A DNA stretch of 17,609 bases from NCBI GenBank assembly GCA_900548545.1, contig URKX01000041.1, forward strand, positions 1 through 17,609, in the 5' to 3' direction. Below are positions 7,995 to 15,709 of this stretch, piece after piece (the stretch's first letter is position 1; each line of letters opens with the position of its first letter). The DNA is from an uncultured Oscillospiraceae bacterium (GTDB taxonomy: Bacteria > Bacillota > Clostridia > Oscillospirales > Acutalibacteraceae). Position numbers and translations under genes: made by a program. The notes beneath the pieces were generated by a model. It worked only from the letters and a program-made list of their open reading frames with translations. It was not told the DNA's origin and made no database searches.

Positions 7995-9290
7995 TCACAG
8001 CCCGGCGGGGTCTTCCAGGTCGTTCATCACCAGGCCGGTGATGAGCTTGGGATAGAAATAGGTGGATTTTTGGGGCATCTTCTCTCCAAAGGCTGCCACC
8101 TGGCCGATCTCCTCCACCCGGGTGGGGTTGAGAAGGAAGCAGCACTGGCTCTCCCCTGCCCGCACCGACTCCTCCGCCTCCTGGGCCGAGCGGGTGTAGG
8201 TCAGGTTCTTCTGGTTGGCCATGTTCTCCTTGTCGATGCCCAGCAGCCGCTCCAGCACCAGGTTGTGCAGGATGGAAACATCCAGCTCCCGGTAGGCTTG
8301 GCTCATGCCCGGCAGCAGGCCGTCCATCACCGCTGGGTCCTTCAGGGTGAGCAGGGTCCAGGCGGCGCCGTCGTACAGGGCAAAGGCGTGCTTCCCCTGC
8401 TGGTAAGCCTCCTCCAGGGCGGCCTGGCTCTCCTCCCGGGAGGCCTTCCCCGCCAGGGTGAAGTCCTTTCCGCAGGCGGCCAGGAGCTTTGCGCTGTCAA
8501 AAGAGGGGAGCCCCCGCACCAGCCGGTGGGTGGGGAACACCGTCAGCCCCGGGTCCTCCATGTCGGTGAGGGTCATCAGGATGTACTCGCTCCCGGGCAG
8601 GTAGGCCCCCTGCTGCCGCAGGGAGTCCCGGTAGCGAAGGCCCGTTTCGTACCGGTGGTGGCCGTCGGCAATGTACAGCTTCCGGCCGGCAAAATCCTCT
8701 TGCAGGGCTGAAATGGCCACCGTGTCGTTCACCACCCACAGCCGGTGGGTCACCAGGCCATCGGAAAACTCGTAGCGGGGCGGGCAGGTCTGGGAGAGGT
8801 TTTCCAGCCGCTGGGCGGTGGTGCGGCCCGGGTCCTGGTACAGGCAGTAGATGGAGCTGAAATTGCACCGGGTGGCACAGAGCAGCTGGAAGCGGTCCTC
8901 CTTGGCCTTGGACAGGGTTTCCTCATGGGGGAGCACCACCCCTTCCGCAAAGTCGGAGAGCCGCACGCGGCACACCAGGCCCCGTACTTTCCGGGTTTCC
9001 CCCCGGTCCGCCTGGGAGAGGAACTCCTCTTCATACAGGTACATCCCGGGTTCCATGTCCAGCTGGAGGGTGCCTTCCTGGCGCCACTGGGCCAGGGTGC
9101 GGGCAGCGTCCCCATAGGGGTCGTCCCCCTGGGGGAGTTCCAGGCGGATGAGGTTGCGGCTGTTGCGGGAAAGGTATTCCCGGCGCTGGCCGGGGCTGAT
9201 GATGTCATAAGGGGGGCAGGTCAATTCCCGGATGTCCCCCGCTTTGGGGAGGTTGTACCGGAGTGCCCGGAAGGGCCGGATGTCTGCCAT
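7995..9290 (-). CDS. DUF1015 family protein
   Basis: A 431-residue soluble protein of the DUF1015 family, whose function has not been settled. Diagnostic parts: ADIRPFRALRYN at the start, CPPYDIIS near residue 29, LPHEETLSKAKEDR near 140, and the histidine motif YIADGHHRYETGLRYRD near 215-230, followed by the conserved MTLTDMEDPGLTVFPTHRL. The length fits the family. The frame is open to 9497, but the upstream segment is intergenic in character; the ATG at 9290 fits the family N-terminus and has a modest AAAGGATGG site. It is the first gene of the minus-strand operon, behind the promoter at 9327-9356, and ends 44 nt before the Nudix start. In other bacteria DUF1015 genes often sit near serine-biosynthesis genes; none are visible here. 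Confidence 0.93.
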   Translation of the reverse strand: MADIRPFRALRYNLPKAGDIRELTCPPYDIISPGQRREYLSRNSRNLIRLELPQGDDPYGDAARTLAQWRQEGTLQLDMEPGMYLYEEEFLSQADRGETRKVRGLVCRVRLSDFAEGVVLPHEETLSKAKEDRFQLLCATRCNFSSIYCLYQDPGRTTAQRLENLSQTCPPRYEFSDGLVTHRLWVVNDTVAISALQEDFAGRKLYIADGHHRYETGLRYRDSLRQQGAYLPGSEYILMTLTDMEDPGLTVFPTHRLVRGLPSFDSAKLLAACGKDFTLAGKASREESQAALEEAYQQGKHAFALYDGAAWTLLTLKDPAVMDGLLPGMSQAYRELDVSILHNLVLERLLGIDKENMANQKNLTYTRSAQEAEESVRAGESQCCFLLNPTRVEEIGQVAAFGEKMPQKSTYFYPKLITGLVMNDLEDPAGL

Positions 9291-9326
9291 AGGGATCCCA
9301 TCCTTTCCATGTGTCTTTTTCTTTCT

Positions 9327-9356
9327 ATTGTAAGCCATCGGGCTGGGCCCCGTCAA
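9327..9356 (-). promoter_or_regulatory. Promoter of the DUF1015-Nudix-lipoprotein-DUF1622 operon
   Basis: Read on the minus strand: TTGACG (complement of 9351-9356), 18-bp spacer, TACAAT (complement of 9327-9332). The start would be near 9320, about 30 nt before the DUF1015 ATG. Confidence 0.75.
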
Positions 9357-9481
9357 CCAAAAAACAGGGCGCCCCAGGGAAAACCAGGGGAAATGAGAAA
9401 CGATTTTTCGTTTTCCCTTCACCCAAAGTTCACAAAACCCGGTTAAAATAAGGAAAACTGTGGTGCCAAAGGGGAAAACCC

Positions 9482-9510
9482 TTGCAAAAAGAGCCATATT
9501 GCGGTACTAT
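9482..9510 (+). promoter_or_regulatory. Promoter of the ABC transporter operon
   Basis: TTGCAA (9482-9487), 17-bp spacer, TACTAT (9505-9510). Transcription would begin near 9517, giving a leader of about 68 nt with an AGGAGG at 9569-9574, 10 nt before the ATG. Between this promoter and the divergent one (9357-9481) I see only A+T-rich runs and no recognisable operator. Confidence 0.75.
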
Positions 9511-9584
9511 AGTAAAGTTAATGACGCCGGGACCTTCCGAGGAGGCCCATCGGCCAAACGACGGAAACAGGAGGAATCACGGAC

Positions 9585-10661
9585 ATGATCGAGGTCAAGA
9601 ACCTCACCAAGCGCTATGGCCAGAACCTGGCGCTGGACCGCGTGAGTTTTAAAATTGAGGAAGGCACCATTGTGGGCTTTCTGGGGCCCAATGGCGCCGG
9701 TAAATCCACCACAATGAACATCATCACGGGCTACCTTTCCGCCACCTCCGGCGAGGTGACGGTTTCCGGGAAGAACACCCTGGAAGAGCCGGGCGAGGTG
9801 AAAAAACAGATCGGTTACCTGCCGGAGCAGCCGCCCCTTTACATGGACATGACGGTAAAGGAGTACTTAAACTTCATGTACGACCTGAAAAAGGCCAAGC
9901 TGCCCCGGGAGCAGCACATCAAAGAGATCTGCCAGCTGGTGAAGATCGAGAATGTGTATAACCGGCTCATCGGCAACCTGTCCAAGGGCTATAAGCAGCG
10001 TGTGGGCATTGCCCAGGCGCTCATCGGCAACCCCCCGGTGCTGATCCTGGACGAGCCCACCGTGGGCCTGGACCCCAAGCAGATCATTGAGATCCGCACC
10101 CTGATCAAAAACCTGGGCCGCAACCACACGGTGATTTTGAGCTCCCACATCCTGCCGGAAGTGCAGGCCGTGTGTGAGCGGATCATCGTCATCAACAACG
10201 GCCGGGTGGTGGCCGACGGCGCCACCGACACCCTGGCCCACGACCTGTCCCCGGATCACCGGCTCATCCTCCGGGCAGAAGGCCCCGAGAAGGAGATGGT
10301 CCACGCCCTGCAGAACGTGCCCGGCGTGGTGGACACCTACTCCCTGGGCGAAAAGGAAAAGGGCGTGTACGACCTGAGTGTGGAATCCACCCCGGACAAC
10401 GACATTCGCCGGGATGTGTTTGCCCTGATGGCTCGGAAGGGCTGGCCCATTTTGGCCCTGAAGAACACCGACCTCACCCTGGAGGACCTGTTCCTGCAGT
10501 TGACAAGCAGTGACGCCTCCCTGCTCCAGCAGCAAGAGGACGAGGACGAAGATGAGGGCGGAAACCACTTGGACCTGGATCAGGATCTGGACCTGGAACC
10601 CGATGCCGGCCAGGAGGACGCCAAGGAAAAGGAAACTGAGAAAGGAGGGGATGCAGAGTGA
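9585..10661 (+). CDS. ABC transporter ATP-binding protein (GldA-like)
   Basis: 358-residue ATPase subunit that powers the ABC-2 exporter encoded by the next genes. Walker A is GPNGAGKST (34-42, Lys40), the Q-loop Gln82 is in YLPEQ, the signature is LSKGY (132-136), Walker B is LILDEP (153-158, Asp156, Glu157), the D-loop is GLD, and the H-loop His188 is in LSSH. After the ATPase core comes the C-terminal domain usual for the CcmA/GldA group, then an unusual highly acidic tail (about 317-358) of Asp/Glu/Gln repeats. An AGGAGG lies 10 nt upstream of the ATG. The stop overlaps the permease start (GTGA), so the two are translationally coupled. The substrate is unknown. Confidence 0.95.
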   Translation: MIEVKNLTKRYGQNLALDRVSFKIEEGTIVGFLGPNGAGKSTTMNIITGYLSATSGEVTVSGKNTLEEPGEVKKQIGYLPEQPPLYMDMTVKEYLNFMYDLKKAKLPREQHIKEICQLVKIENVYNRLIGNLSKGYKQRVGIAQALIGNPPVLILDEPTVGLDPKQIIEIRTLIKNLGRNHTVILSSHILPEVQAVCERIIVINNGRVVADGATDTLAHDLSPDHRLILRAEGPEKEMVHALQNVPGVVDTYSLGEKEKGVYDLSVESTPDNDIRRDVFALMARKGWPILALKNTDLTLEDLFLQLTSSDASLLQQQEDEDEDEGGNHLDLDQDLDLEPDAGQEDAKEKETEKGGDAE

Positions 10662-11365
10662 AAGCGATCTTCAAGCGCGAGGTGCGCTCTTACTTCAACT
10701 CCCCTGTGGGCTATGTGTGCGTGGCCGCTTTGATGGCCCTGTACGGCTTTTACTACTACCAGGCCATGCTGATGGGCTCTTCCAGCTACATTGCCCAGGT
10801 GTTTGGCACCCTGTTCACGTTCAGCATGATGATCATCCCCATCATCACCATGCGTTCCATGACTGATGACCAGAAAAACAAGACCGACCAGGCCCTTTTG
10901 ACCGCCCCCGTGGGCGTCACCGCCATTGTGCTGGGCAAGTTCTTTGCCTGCTGCTTTGTGTACTTTGTGGCCACCACCCTGGGAGGCATCCTCCCTGCCC
11001 TGGCCATGAGCGCCTTCTCCAGCCCCGCCTGGGGGGAGGTCATTGGCAACTACATCGGCGCCCTGCTCTACGGCTGCGCCATGATCTCCATTGGCGTGTT
11101 CATCTCCAGCCTCACGGTGAGCCAGATCATCGCCGCCATCGGCACCTTCATCATCTCGGTGCTGCTGATGTACATGGATTCCCTGGCTTCGGTGGTTTCC
11201 AACCAGGTGATCAGCACCGCCATCCAGTGGCTGTCGTTCTACGACCGCTACAGCACCTTTACACAAGGGATGTTTAGCATTTCCAGCGTGATCTTCTTTG
11301 TGAGCGTGGCCGCCGTGTTTGTCTTTCTCACCGCCCGTAAGGTGGAAAGCCGCCGCTGGAGCTAA
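10658..11365 (+). CDS. ABC-2 type permease (GldF-like)
   Basis: A 235-residue membrane protein with about six hydrophobic helices, the transmembrane half of the exporter. The start MKAIFKREVRSYFNSPVGYV is characteristic of GldF-type ABC-2 permeases. The first cytoplasmic loop has the conserved ITMRSMTDDQKNKTDQALLTAPV, the usual coupling region with the ATPase. The final helix ends in a basic ARKVESRRW. The start is GTG at 10658, sharing 4 nt with the ATPase stop, with AAAGGAGGGG about 9 nt upstream. The GldG-like gene follows after 14 nt. Confidence 0.93.
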   Translation: MKAIFKREVRSYFNSPVGYVCVAALMALYGFYYYQAMLMGSSSYIAQVFGTLFTFSMMIIPIITMRSMTDDQKNKTDQALLTAPVGVTAIVLGKFFACCFVYFVATTLGGILPALAMSAFSSPAWGEVIGNYIGALLYGCAMISIGVFISSLTVSQIIAAIGTFIISVLLMYMDSLASVVSNQVISTAIQWLSFYDRYSTFTQGMFSISSVIFFVSVAAVFVFLTARKVESRRWS

Positions 11366-11379
11366 AGGAGGAGTCGAAA

Positions 11380-12924
11380 ATGGATACGAAACAGACGGAA
11401 ATCAAGCAGGCCGGGGCCCCCAAGGCTCCCAAGAAAAAGGGGAAAAACCCCTTTGCTTCCAATAAATTCAAGCGGGGCGGCATGGCCACCCTGCTGACCG
11501 TGGTGTTCATTGCCATTGTGGTGGTGGTGAACGTGTTGGCCACCGCCCTTACGGAGCGCTTCCCCTCCATGGACATCGATATGACTGCCCAGAAGGTGAA
11601 CACCCTGTCTGACCAGGCCCTGGATGTGGCAAAGGGCGTGGAGCAGAAAACCACCATTTACCTCATCGGCAGCGAAAACGCCTATGACAACAACCAGATC
11701 TACTCCTCCTACGGTTTGGAGTACAGCCAGGTGGCAAGCCTTTCCAAGCGCCTGGCCGAGGCCAACGGGAACATCTCCGTGCAGTTTGTGGACCCGGATA
11801 CCAACCCCACCTTCATCAGCCAGTATGCCGAGGAGAGCCTTACCACCGGCAAGGTGATGGTGCAGACCGAGCGCCGGTACCGGGTGCTGAGCGTGTCGGA
11901 CCTGTTCACCATTGAGCAGGATCAGACCTCCGGCAGTTACAACACCTACTCCATGGTGGACAGCGCCCTGGCCGCCGCCCTGGAGCTGGTGAACATGGAC
12001 AACGTACCCGTGATGGCCATTGCTACCGGCCACAGCGAACTGCTGACCTCCAGCAATATGTCTAGCTTTATCAGCATGATGGAAAAGCAGAACTTCCAGG
12101 TGGAGGAATTTGACCTGCTCACCGAGGGGATCCCGGAAAACACCCAGATCCTCATGCTGCCCACCCCCACCACGGATTACTCCGCCGAAGAGGTGGATAA
12201 GCTGCGCACCTATTTGAACGACACCACCACCGATGTGCCCATCACCCTGTTGGCTACCGCTTACCCCTCCCAAGGGGAGCTTCCCAACTATGCCGCCTTC
12301 TTGGAAGAGTGGGGCGTGAAGGTGAACACCGGCGTGGTTTCGGAAACCGATACCAGCCGCATGGCGGTATCGGACAGCACCGGTATCCTGGTGGACGCTG
12401 AAAGCGAAATCCTGGAAGACAACAGCTACAACTACTTGGTGTCTTACTACAGCGCCCCCCTGGAGCTGCTGTTTGACGCCAACAACAGCGTGGTGACCTA
12501 CTCCCTGTGGACCACCGCCGATACCGCGACGGTGATCACCGAGAACACCACCGAGGAAGACGTGGAGAACCCTGTCACCGGTTCTGAAACGGTGGCCACT
12601 TTGTCCAGCAAGCTGATCCAGCTGGAAGATGGCAGCTCTGTCAGCCGCAGCCTGTGTATGTTCGGTTCTTCCACCATCTTTACCGATTCCTTCATGAGCT
12701 CCGCCTTTGGTGACAGCCAGTATTTCCAGGACCTGCTTTTGTACCTCACCGCCAACGACGGCAGCAATGTTTCCGTGCTCACGGAACGCGTCCAGACCAA
12801 TGTGGCCGACGTTACCGCCACCCGCAGCACGATCAATATGCTGGGATGGCTATTTGGCGCCATCATCCCTGTGGCGATCCTGGCGGCTGGGCTGGTGATC
12901 TTCCTGAAGAGGAGGCACCTGTAA
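11380..12924 (+). CDS. GldG-like ABC transporter auxiliary protein
   Basis: 514 residues. A basic Lys/Pro-rich cytoplasmic N-terminus, one membrane helix (about 35-54), a large extracytoplasmic domain, and a second helix near the C-terminus (about 487-509) ending in KRRHL. This is the layout of GldG/ABC-transporter auxiliary proteins. Matching landmarks are DMTAQKVNTLSDQALDVAKGVEQKTTIYLI just after the first helix and the later VPVMAIATGHSE and LMLPTPTTDYSAEEVDKLRTYL. The large domain is thought to sit with the ABC-2 permease on the outside. AGGAGG lies 8 nt upstream of the ATG. The DUF4340 gene starts 4 nt after its stop. The substrate is unknown; the surface-anchored domain suggests a role in envelope assembly or export. 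Confidence 0.9.
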   Translation: MDTKQTEIKQAGAPKAPKKKGKNPFASNKFKRGGMATLLTVVFIAIVVVVNVLATALTERFPSMDIDMTAQKVNTLSDQALDVAKGVEQKTTIYLIGSENAYDNNQIYSSYGLEYSQVASLSKRLAEANGNISVQFVDPDTNPTFISQYAEESLTTGKVMVQTERRYRVLSVSDLFTIEQDQTSGSYNTYSMVDSALAAALELVNMDNVPVMAIATGHSELLTSSNMSSFISMMEKQNFQVEEFDLLTEGIPENTQILMLPTPTTDYSAEEVDKLRTYLNDTTTDVPITLLATAYPSQGELPNYAAFLEEWGVKVNTGVVSETDTSRMAVSDSTGILVDAESEILEDNSYNYLVSYYSAPLELLFDANNSVVTYSLWTTADTATVITENTTEEDVENPVTGSETVATLSSKLIQLEDGSSVSRSLCMFGSSTIFTDSFMSSAFGDSQYFQDLLLYLTANDGSNVSVLTERVQTNVADVTATRSTINMLGWLFGAIIPVAILAAGLVIFLKRRHL

Positions 12925-12928
12925 GCCT

Positions 12929-14467
12929 ATGAAAAAAAGCATCCGTAACCTGATTATCATGGTGGCGGTGCTGGTGGTTTTGGGAGGCGGCGCCGCGGCG
13001 CTGCTCCTTACCCAGCCCGCTTCCGGGGACGGCGATTCCTCCTCTTCCACCGTGAGCATCCAGAGCGACCCGGTCATCGACCGGGAAGAGAGCGAGATTG
13101 CCTCGGTGCTGGTGGAGAACCCCCAGGCAAGCTTTACCCTGCTGCCTTTGGGCAGCGACACCACCACCTCTTCGGAAGAGGACGAGGACTCTTCGGATAG
13201 TGAATCTTCCGAAAGCGAAGAGGATGTGGAGTTCACCATTGACGGGTATCAGGGCTTTCACCTGAAGACCTCGGATGTGACCTCCGCTGCCAAGACCACG
13301 GTTTCCATCAACGCCATGAAGGAGCTGGGGGAACAGGATGACTTGGCAGAGTTCGGCCTTTCCGGTGAAACCGCCACCAACGTGGAGGTCCATTACAAGG
13401 ACGGCTCCACAGATACCTATGTAGTGGGCAGCGAGGCCGGCGAATCCGCCGGGCGCTACCTGCTGAAGGATGGCGTGGTGTACATTTCCGCCTCCTTCTC
13501 CAAAGACCTGCTGGGCACCCCCCTGGACTTTATCGACACCGACCTGTACACCGTGGCGGACCGGGTGGAGGAAACCGTGGACAGCGAAGGTTCCGGCTCT
13601 ACCACCACCCTGTCGGATATCCTGTACCGCATCGAGTTCTCCGGCAGCAATTTCAGCCAGCCCATCACCATTGAGTATGATGGCAGCAAGATCAGCAGCT
13701 ACCTGATCACCTCCCCCATCACGGCGGAATCGGGCAGCAATACCTTCAGCGAGATCCTCACCGCGTTGAAGAGCCTCTCTGTCAGCTCTGTGGCGGCCAC
13801 CGGCCGCACCCAGGAACACCTGGAACAGTATGGCCTGGCGGAGCCCTATGCCCAGATCACCTATGACATGAACGGCGAAGAGCATACCGTGGCAGTCAGC
13901 GCCGCCGATTCCTCCGGCAACCGGTACCTGGTGGCCGATGACAACGATGTGATCTATCAGGTGGCGGGCGACACAGTGAACTCCTGGGCCGACGCCACTT
14001 TGATGGAGCTGCGCATGAGCTATGTGTGGCTGCCCAACATTAAGGACGCCAGCGCTGTGACCTTCACTGTGGCCGGCGGCACCCAGTACCGCTTTGACGT
14101 GGAGCAGGTTCTCAACGAGGAGGACTCCACTGAGGAGGAACCCTCCTACGACCTGGAGATCACCAATGGCGACGGCCAGGCGGTGGATTATGAGAACTAC
14201 CAGAAACTCTATCAGCTGGTGCTGTCCCAGTCGGTGCTCTCCACCGACCCTGTGAAATACGACGCGGACGGCTTTGCCTTGCAGGTCACTTATGAGTACT
14301 TCGACGGCAGCGAGGACGATGTGATCACCTATTGCCAAGTGCCTGGCCAGGACGAGCGTTATGCCGCCCTGCTCAACGGGGAGTTTAACGGCCTGGTGCG
14401 CCGCAGCGAGATCAGCAACGTGCTGGAGAAGATCCCCATGACCTACAACAACGAGGCCATCGAGTAA
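12929..14467 (+). CDS. DUF4340 domain-containing protein
   Basis: 512 residues, with an N-terminal signal-anchor (about 7-28) and a long extracytoplasmic region. DUF4340-type units appear as LGLSGETATNVEVHYKDG-like segments: one near 145-185 (LAEFGLSGETATNVEVHYKDG, then RYLLKDGVVYIS) and a second near 303-350 (LEQYGLAEPYAQITYDMNG, then RYLVADDNDVIYQV). Two low-complexity Ser/Asp/Glu tracts lie at about 33-46 and 78-99, between the anchor and the first unit. DUF4340 proteins regularly follow GldG-like genes, so it is probably part of the same complex. Its AGGAGG lies 13 nt upstream of the ATG, inside the end of the previous gene, so translation is probably coupled. Its biochemical role is unknown. 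Confidence 0.88.
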   Translation: MKKSIRNLIIMVAVLVVLGGGAAALLLTQPASGDGDSSSSTVSIQSDPVIDREESEIASVLVENPQASFTLLPLGSDTTTSSEEDEDSSDSESSESEEDVEFTIDGYQGFHLKTSDVTSAAKTTVSINAMKELGEQDDLAEFGLSGETATNVEVHYKDGSTDTYVVGSEAGESAGRYLLKDGVVYISASFSKDLLGTPLDFIDTDLYTVADRVEETVDSEGSGSTTTLSDILYRIEFSGSNFSQPITIEYDGSKISSYLITSPITAESGSNTFSEILTALKSLSVSSVAATGRTQEHLEQYGLAEPYAQITYDMNGEEHTVAVSAADSSGNRYLVADDNDVIYQVAGDTVNSWADATLMELRMSYVWLPNIKDASAVTFTVAGGTQYRFDVEQVLNEEDSTEEEPSYDLEITNGDGQAVDYENYQKLYQLVLSQSVLSTDPVKYDADGFALQVTYEYFDGSEDDVITYCQVPGQDERYAALLNGEFNGLVRRSEISNVLEKIPMTYNNEAIE

Positions 14468-14471
14468 GCCC

Positions 14472-14500
14472 TTGACAAAGCCTTTCCTCTGTGCTTTAAT
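14472..14500 (+). promoter_or_regulatory. Promoter of the solute-binding lipoprotein leader
   Basis: TTGACA (14472-14477), 17-bp spacer, TTTAAT (14495-14500) with a TGC extension. This is one of the strongest promoters in the window, starting 4 nt after the DUF4340 stop. A CCTCTG/CAGAGG inverted repeat (14486-14491/14509-14514) brackets the -10 element and the likely start point near 14507. Confidence 0.88.
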
Positions 14501-14506
14501 GAAAAA

Positions 14507-14643
14507 ACCAGAGGATTGGAAAAGGCCTGTTGGCCTGTGATACGGCACAGCAAGTGAACAAATCTCCGCGGCCTCTCGGGAGGGGCTGCGGAGATTTTGC
14601 TTTTCCAGAAAGGACGGACCGATTTTTGAAAAGGGGGTACACC
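14507..14643 (+). promoter_or_regulatory. Attenuator-like leader of the solute-binding protein gene
   Basis: A leader of about 137 nt. It contains AGGCC/GGCCT with a TGTT loop (14523-14536), CTGTG/CACAG (14535-14550), and a strong intrinsic terminator stem of 17 bp (14560-14576 with 14581-14597) followed by TTTTGCTTTT. The 14523-14527 arm can also pair with GGCCT at 14570-14574 inside the terminator's left arm, so an antiterminated form is conceivable. I looked for a T-box (no GGTGG antiterminator bulge or GNTGG) and common riboswitches and did not recognise one. A constitutive short RNA ending at about 14604 is the alternative. Confidence 0.6.
14560..14604 (+). terminator. Intrinsic terminator inside the leader
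   Basis: Near-perfect 17-bp stem (two G-T pairs) with a 4-nt loop, followed by TTTTGCTTTT. It lies before the solute-binding protein start, so it either attenuates that gene or ends a short leader RNA. Confidence 0.85.
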
Positions 14644-15660
14644 ATGAAAAAAATTCTCAGTGTCCTGCTGTGCCTGGCCCTTGGGGCGGGGGTGCTGGCG
14701 GGATGCTCCCACCAGGAAGAGCCCTCCCCCACGCCCAGCCCCTCACCAGAGGTTTCCCAGGTAGCGGAGCCCTATAAGATCGGCCTGGTGCAGTACCGGG
14801 AACACGGGGAGCTGGACTCCCTGCGGGAGGCCTTTATGAGCCGCCTGGAGGAATGGGGCTGCGATGAGGACCGGGTGGAGATCGACTATCAAAATGCCGG
14901 GGGCGACCCGGTGAAAGCGGAGGAGATCTGCGATACCTTTGTGAAAGGCGGGGTGGACATGATCGTGGCCATCTCCACCCCGGCGGCCAAAGCGGCTATA
15001 GGGACGGCGGCCGGCACCCAAGTGAAAGTGGTGTTTGCCGGGGTCAGCGGCCAGGAAGCCCTGGGCCTGGAGGAAGGAACATCCAGTTCCAGCCAGGTCA
15101 CCGGGGTGGTTTCCCCCACGCCGGTAGGGGATCTTCTGGCTTTAGCCCAGCAGGCAGACAGCACCTTGAAGACCTTGGGCCTGCTGTATGACCCCAGCGA
15201 CCCGGGGGCTTTGGCGGTGATTGAGGACGTGAAAGCTGCCTGTGGGGAAAAGGGCCTGGAGGTGGCGGAAGCCACGGTGTCCTCCCAAGAGGAGGTAGCC
15301 CAGGCTATGGCGGAGCTTTGCGGCCGTGTGGACGCGGTGTTCACGCCGCCGGACAACACAGTGGCGCCTATGGCGGCAGAAGCGGCCCAGGCCGCCAAAA
15401 CAGCCCAAGTGCCCTGGTACACCGGATCGGACGCCATGGTGCAGTCGGGAGCCCTGGCTGCCATGGGGGCCACCGGCCGGGAAATGGGCGTAAAGGCTGC
15501 CGATATGGCCGTGGAGCTGATGGAGGGCCGGGAGCTGTCCCAGGTGCCGGTGTACACCTTCGAAAACCCCTCCACGTTTGTGAACCAGACCACCCTGACT
15601 GCCCTTTCCAGCCTCACCTTCCCCACCGAGGTGCTGCAGTCTGCCTTTGTCTATCAGTAA
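14644..15660 (+). CDS. ABC transporter substrate-binding lipoprotein (TrpX/PF04392 type)
   Basis: A 338-residue solute-binding protein tethered outside the membrane. The lipoprotein signal has LAGC with Cys21 as the lipid anchor, followed by a Pro/Ser/Glu linker. The mature part has the two-lobed periplasmic-binding fold with the family hallmarks IGLVQYREHGELDSLREAF, DYQNAGGDP (as in QNAQGD), MIVAISTPAAKAA, TGVVSPTPVGDLL and VFTPPDNTVAP. Family members include tryptophan-binding TrpX, but the ligand here is not evident. The ATG at 14644 has GGGGG 6 nt upstream; the in-frame upstream start at 14530 lies before the terminator and is rejected. No permease or ATPase follows: the gene ends in its own terminator, so its transporter partner must be elsewhere or lost. 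Confidence 0.93.
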   Translation: MKKILSVLLCLALGAGVLAGCSHQEEPSPTPSPSPEVSQVAEPYKIGLVQYREHGELDSLREAFMSRLEEWGCDEDRVEIDYQNAGGDPVKAEEICDTFVKGGVDMIVAISTPAAKAAIGTAAGTQVKVVFAGVSGQEALGLEEGTSSSSQVTGVVSPTPVGDLLALAQQADSTLKTLGLLYDPSDPGALAVIEDVKAACGEKGLEVAEATVSSQEEVAQAMAELCGRVDAVFTPPDNTVAPMAAEAAQAAKTAQVPWYTGSDAMVQSGALAAMGATGREMGVKAADMAVELMEGRELSQVPVYTFENPSTFVNQTTLTALSSLTFPTEVLQSAFVYQ

Positions 15661-15680
15661 ATTAACAGCGTAATTTCAGG

Positions 15681-15709
15681 AAAAGCCGCCCTTTGGAGCG
15701 GCTTTTTTT
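15681..15709 (+). terminator. Terminator after the solute-binding protein gene
   Basis: AAAAGCCGC (15681-15689) pairs with GCGGCTTTT (15698-15706) around an 8-nt loop, and the T-run extends to 15709. Confidence 0.92.

Noticed and set aside
7951..8145. N-terminal extension of the Nudix protein by 65 residues
   Set aside because: It overlaps the end of the DUF1015 gene in another frame and has no Nudix similarity; the internal ATG at 7950 has a proper ribosome site.
12863..14548. Minus-strand frame of 561 codons opposite the DUF4340 gene
   Set aside because: Shadow frame. The plus-strand gene has a signal-anchor, family units and operon context, whereas this one has none.
14507..14643. T-box riboswitch before the TrpX-like gene
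   Set aside because: No GGTGG-containing antiterminator bulge, no specifier-loop AGTGA/GAAC arrangement, and the leader is too short.
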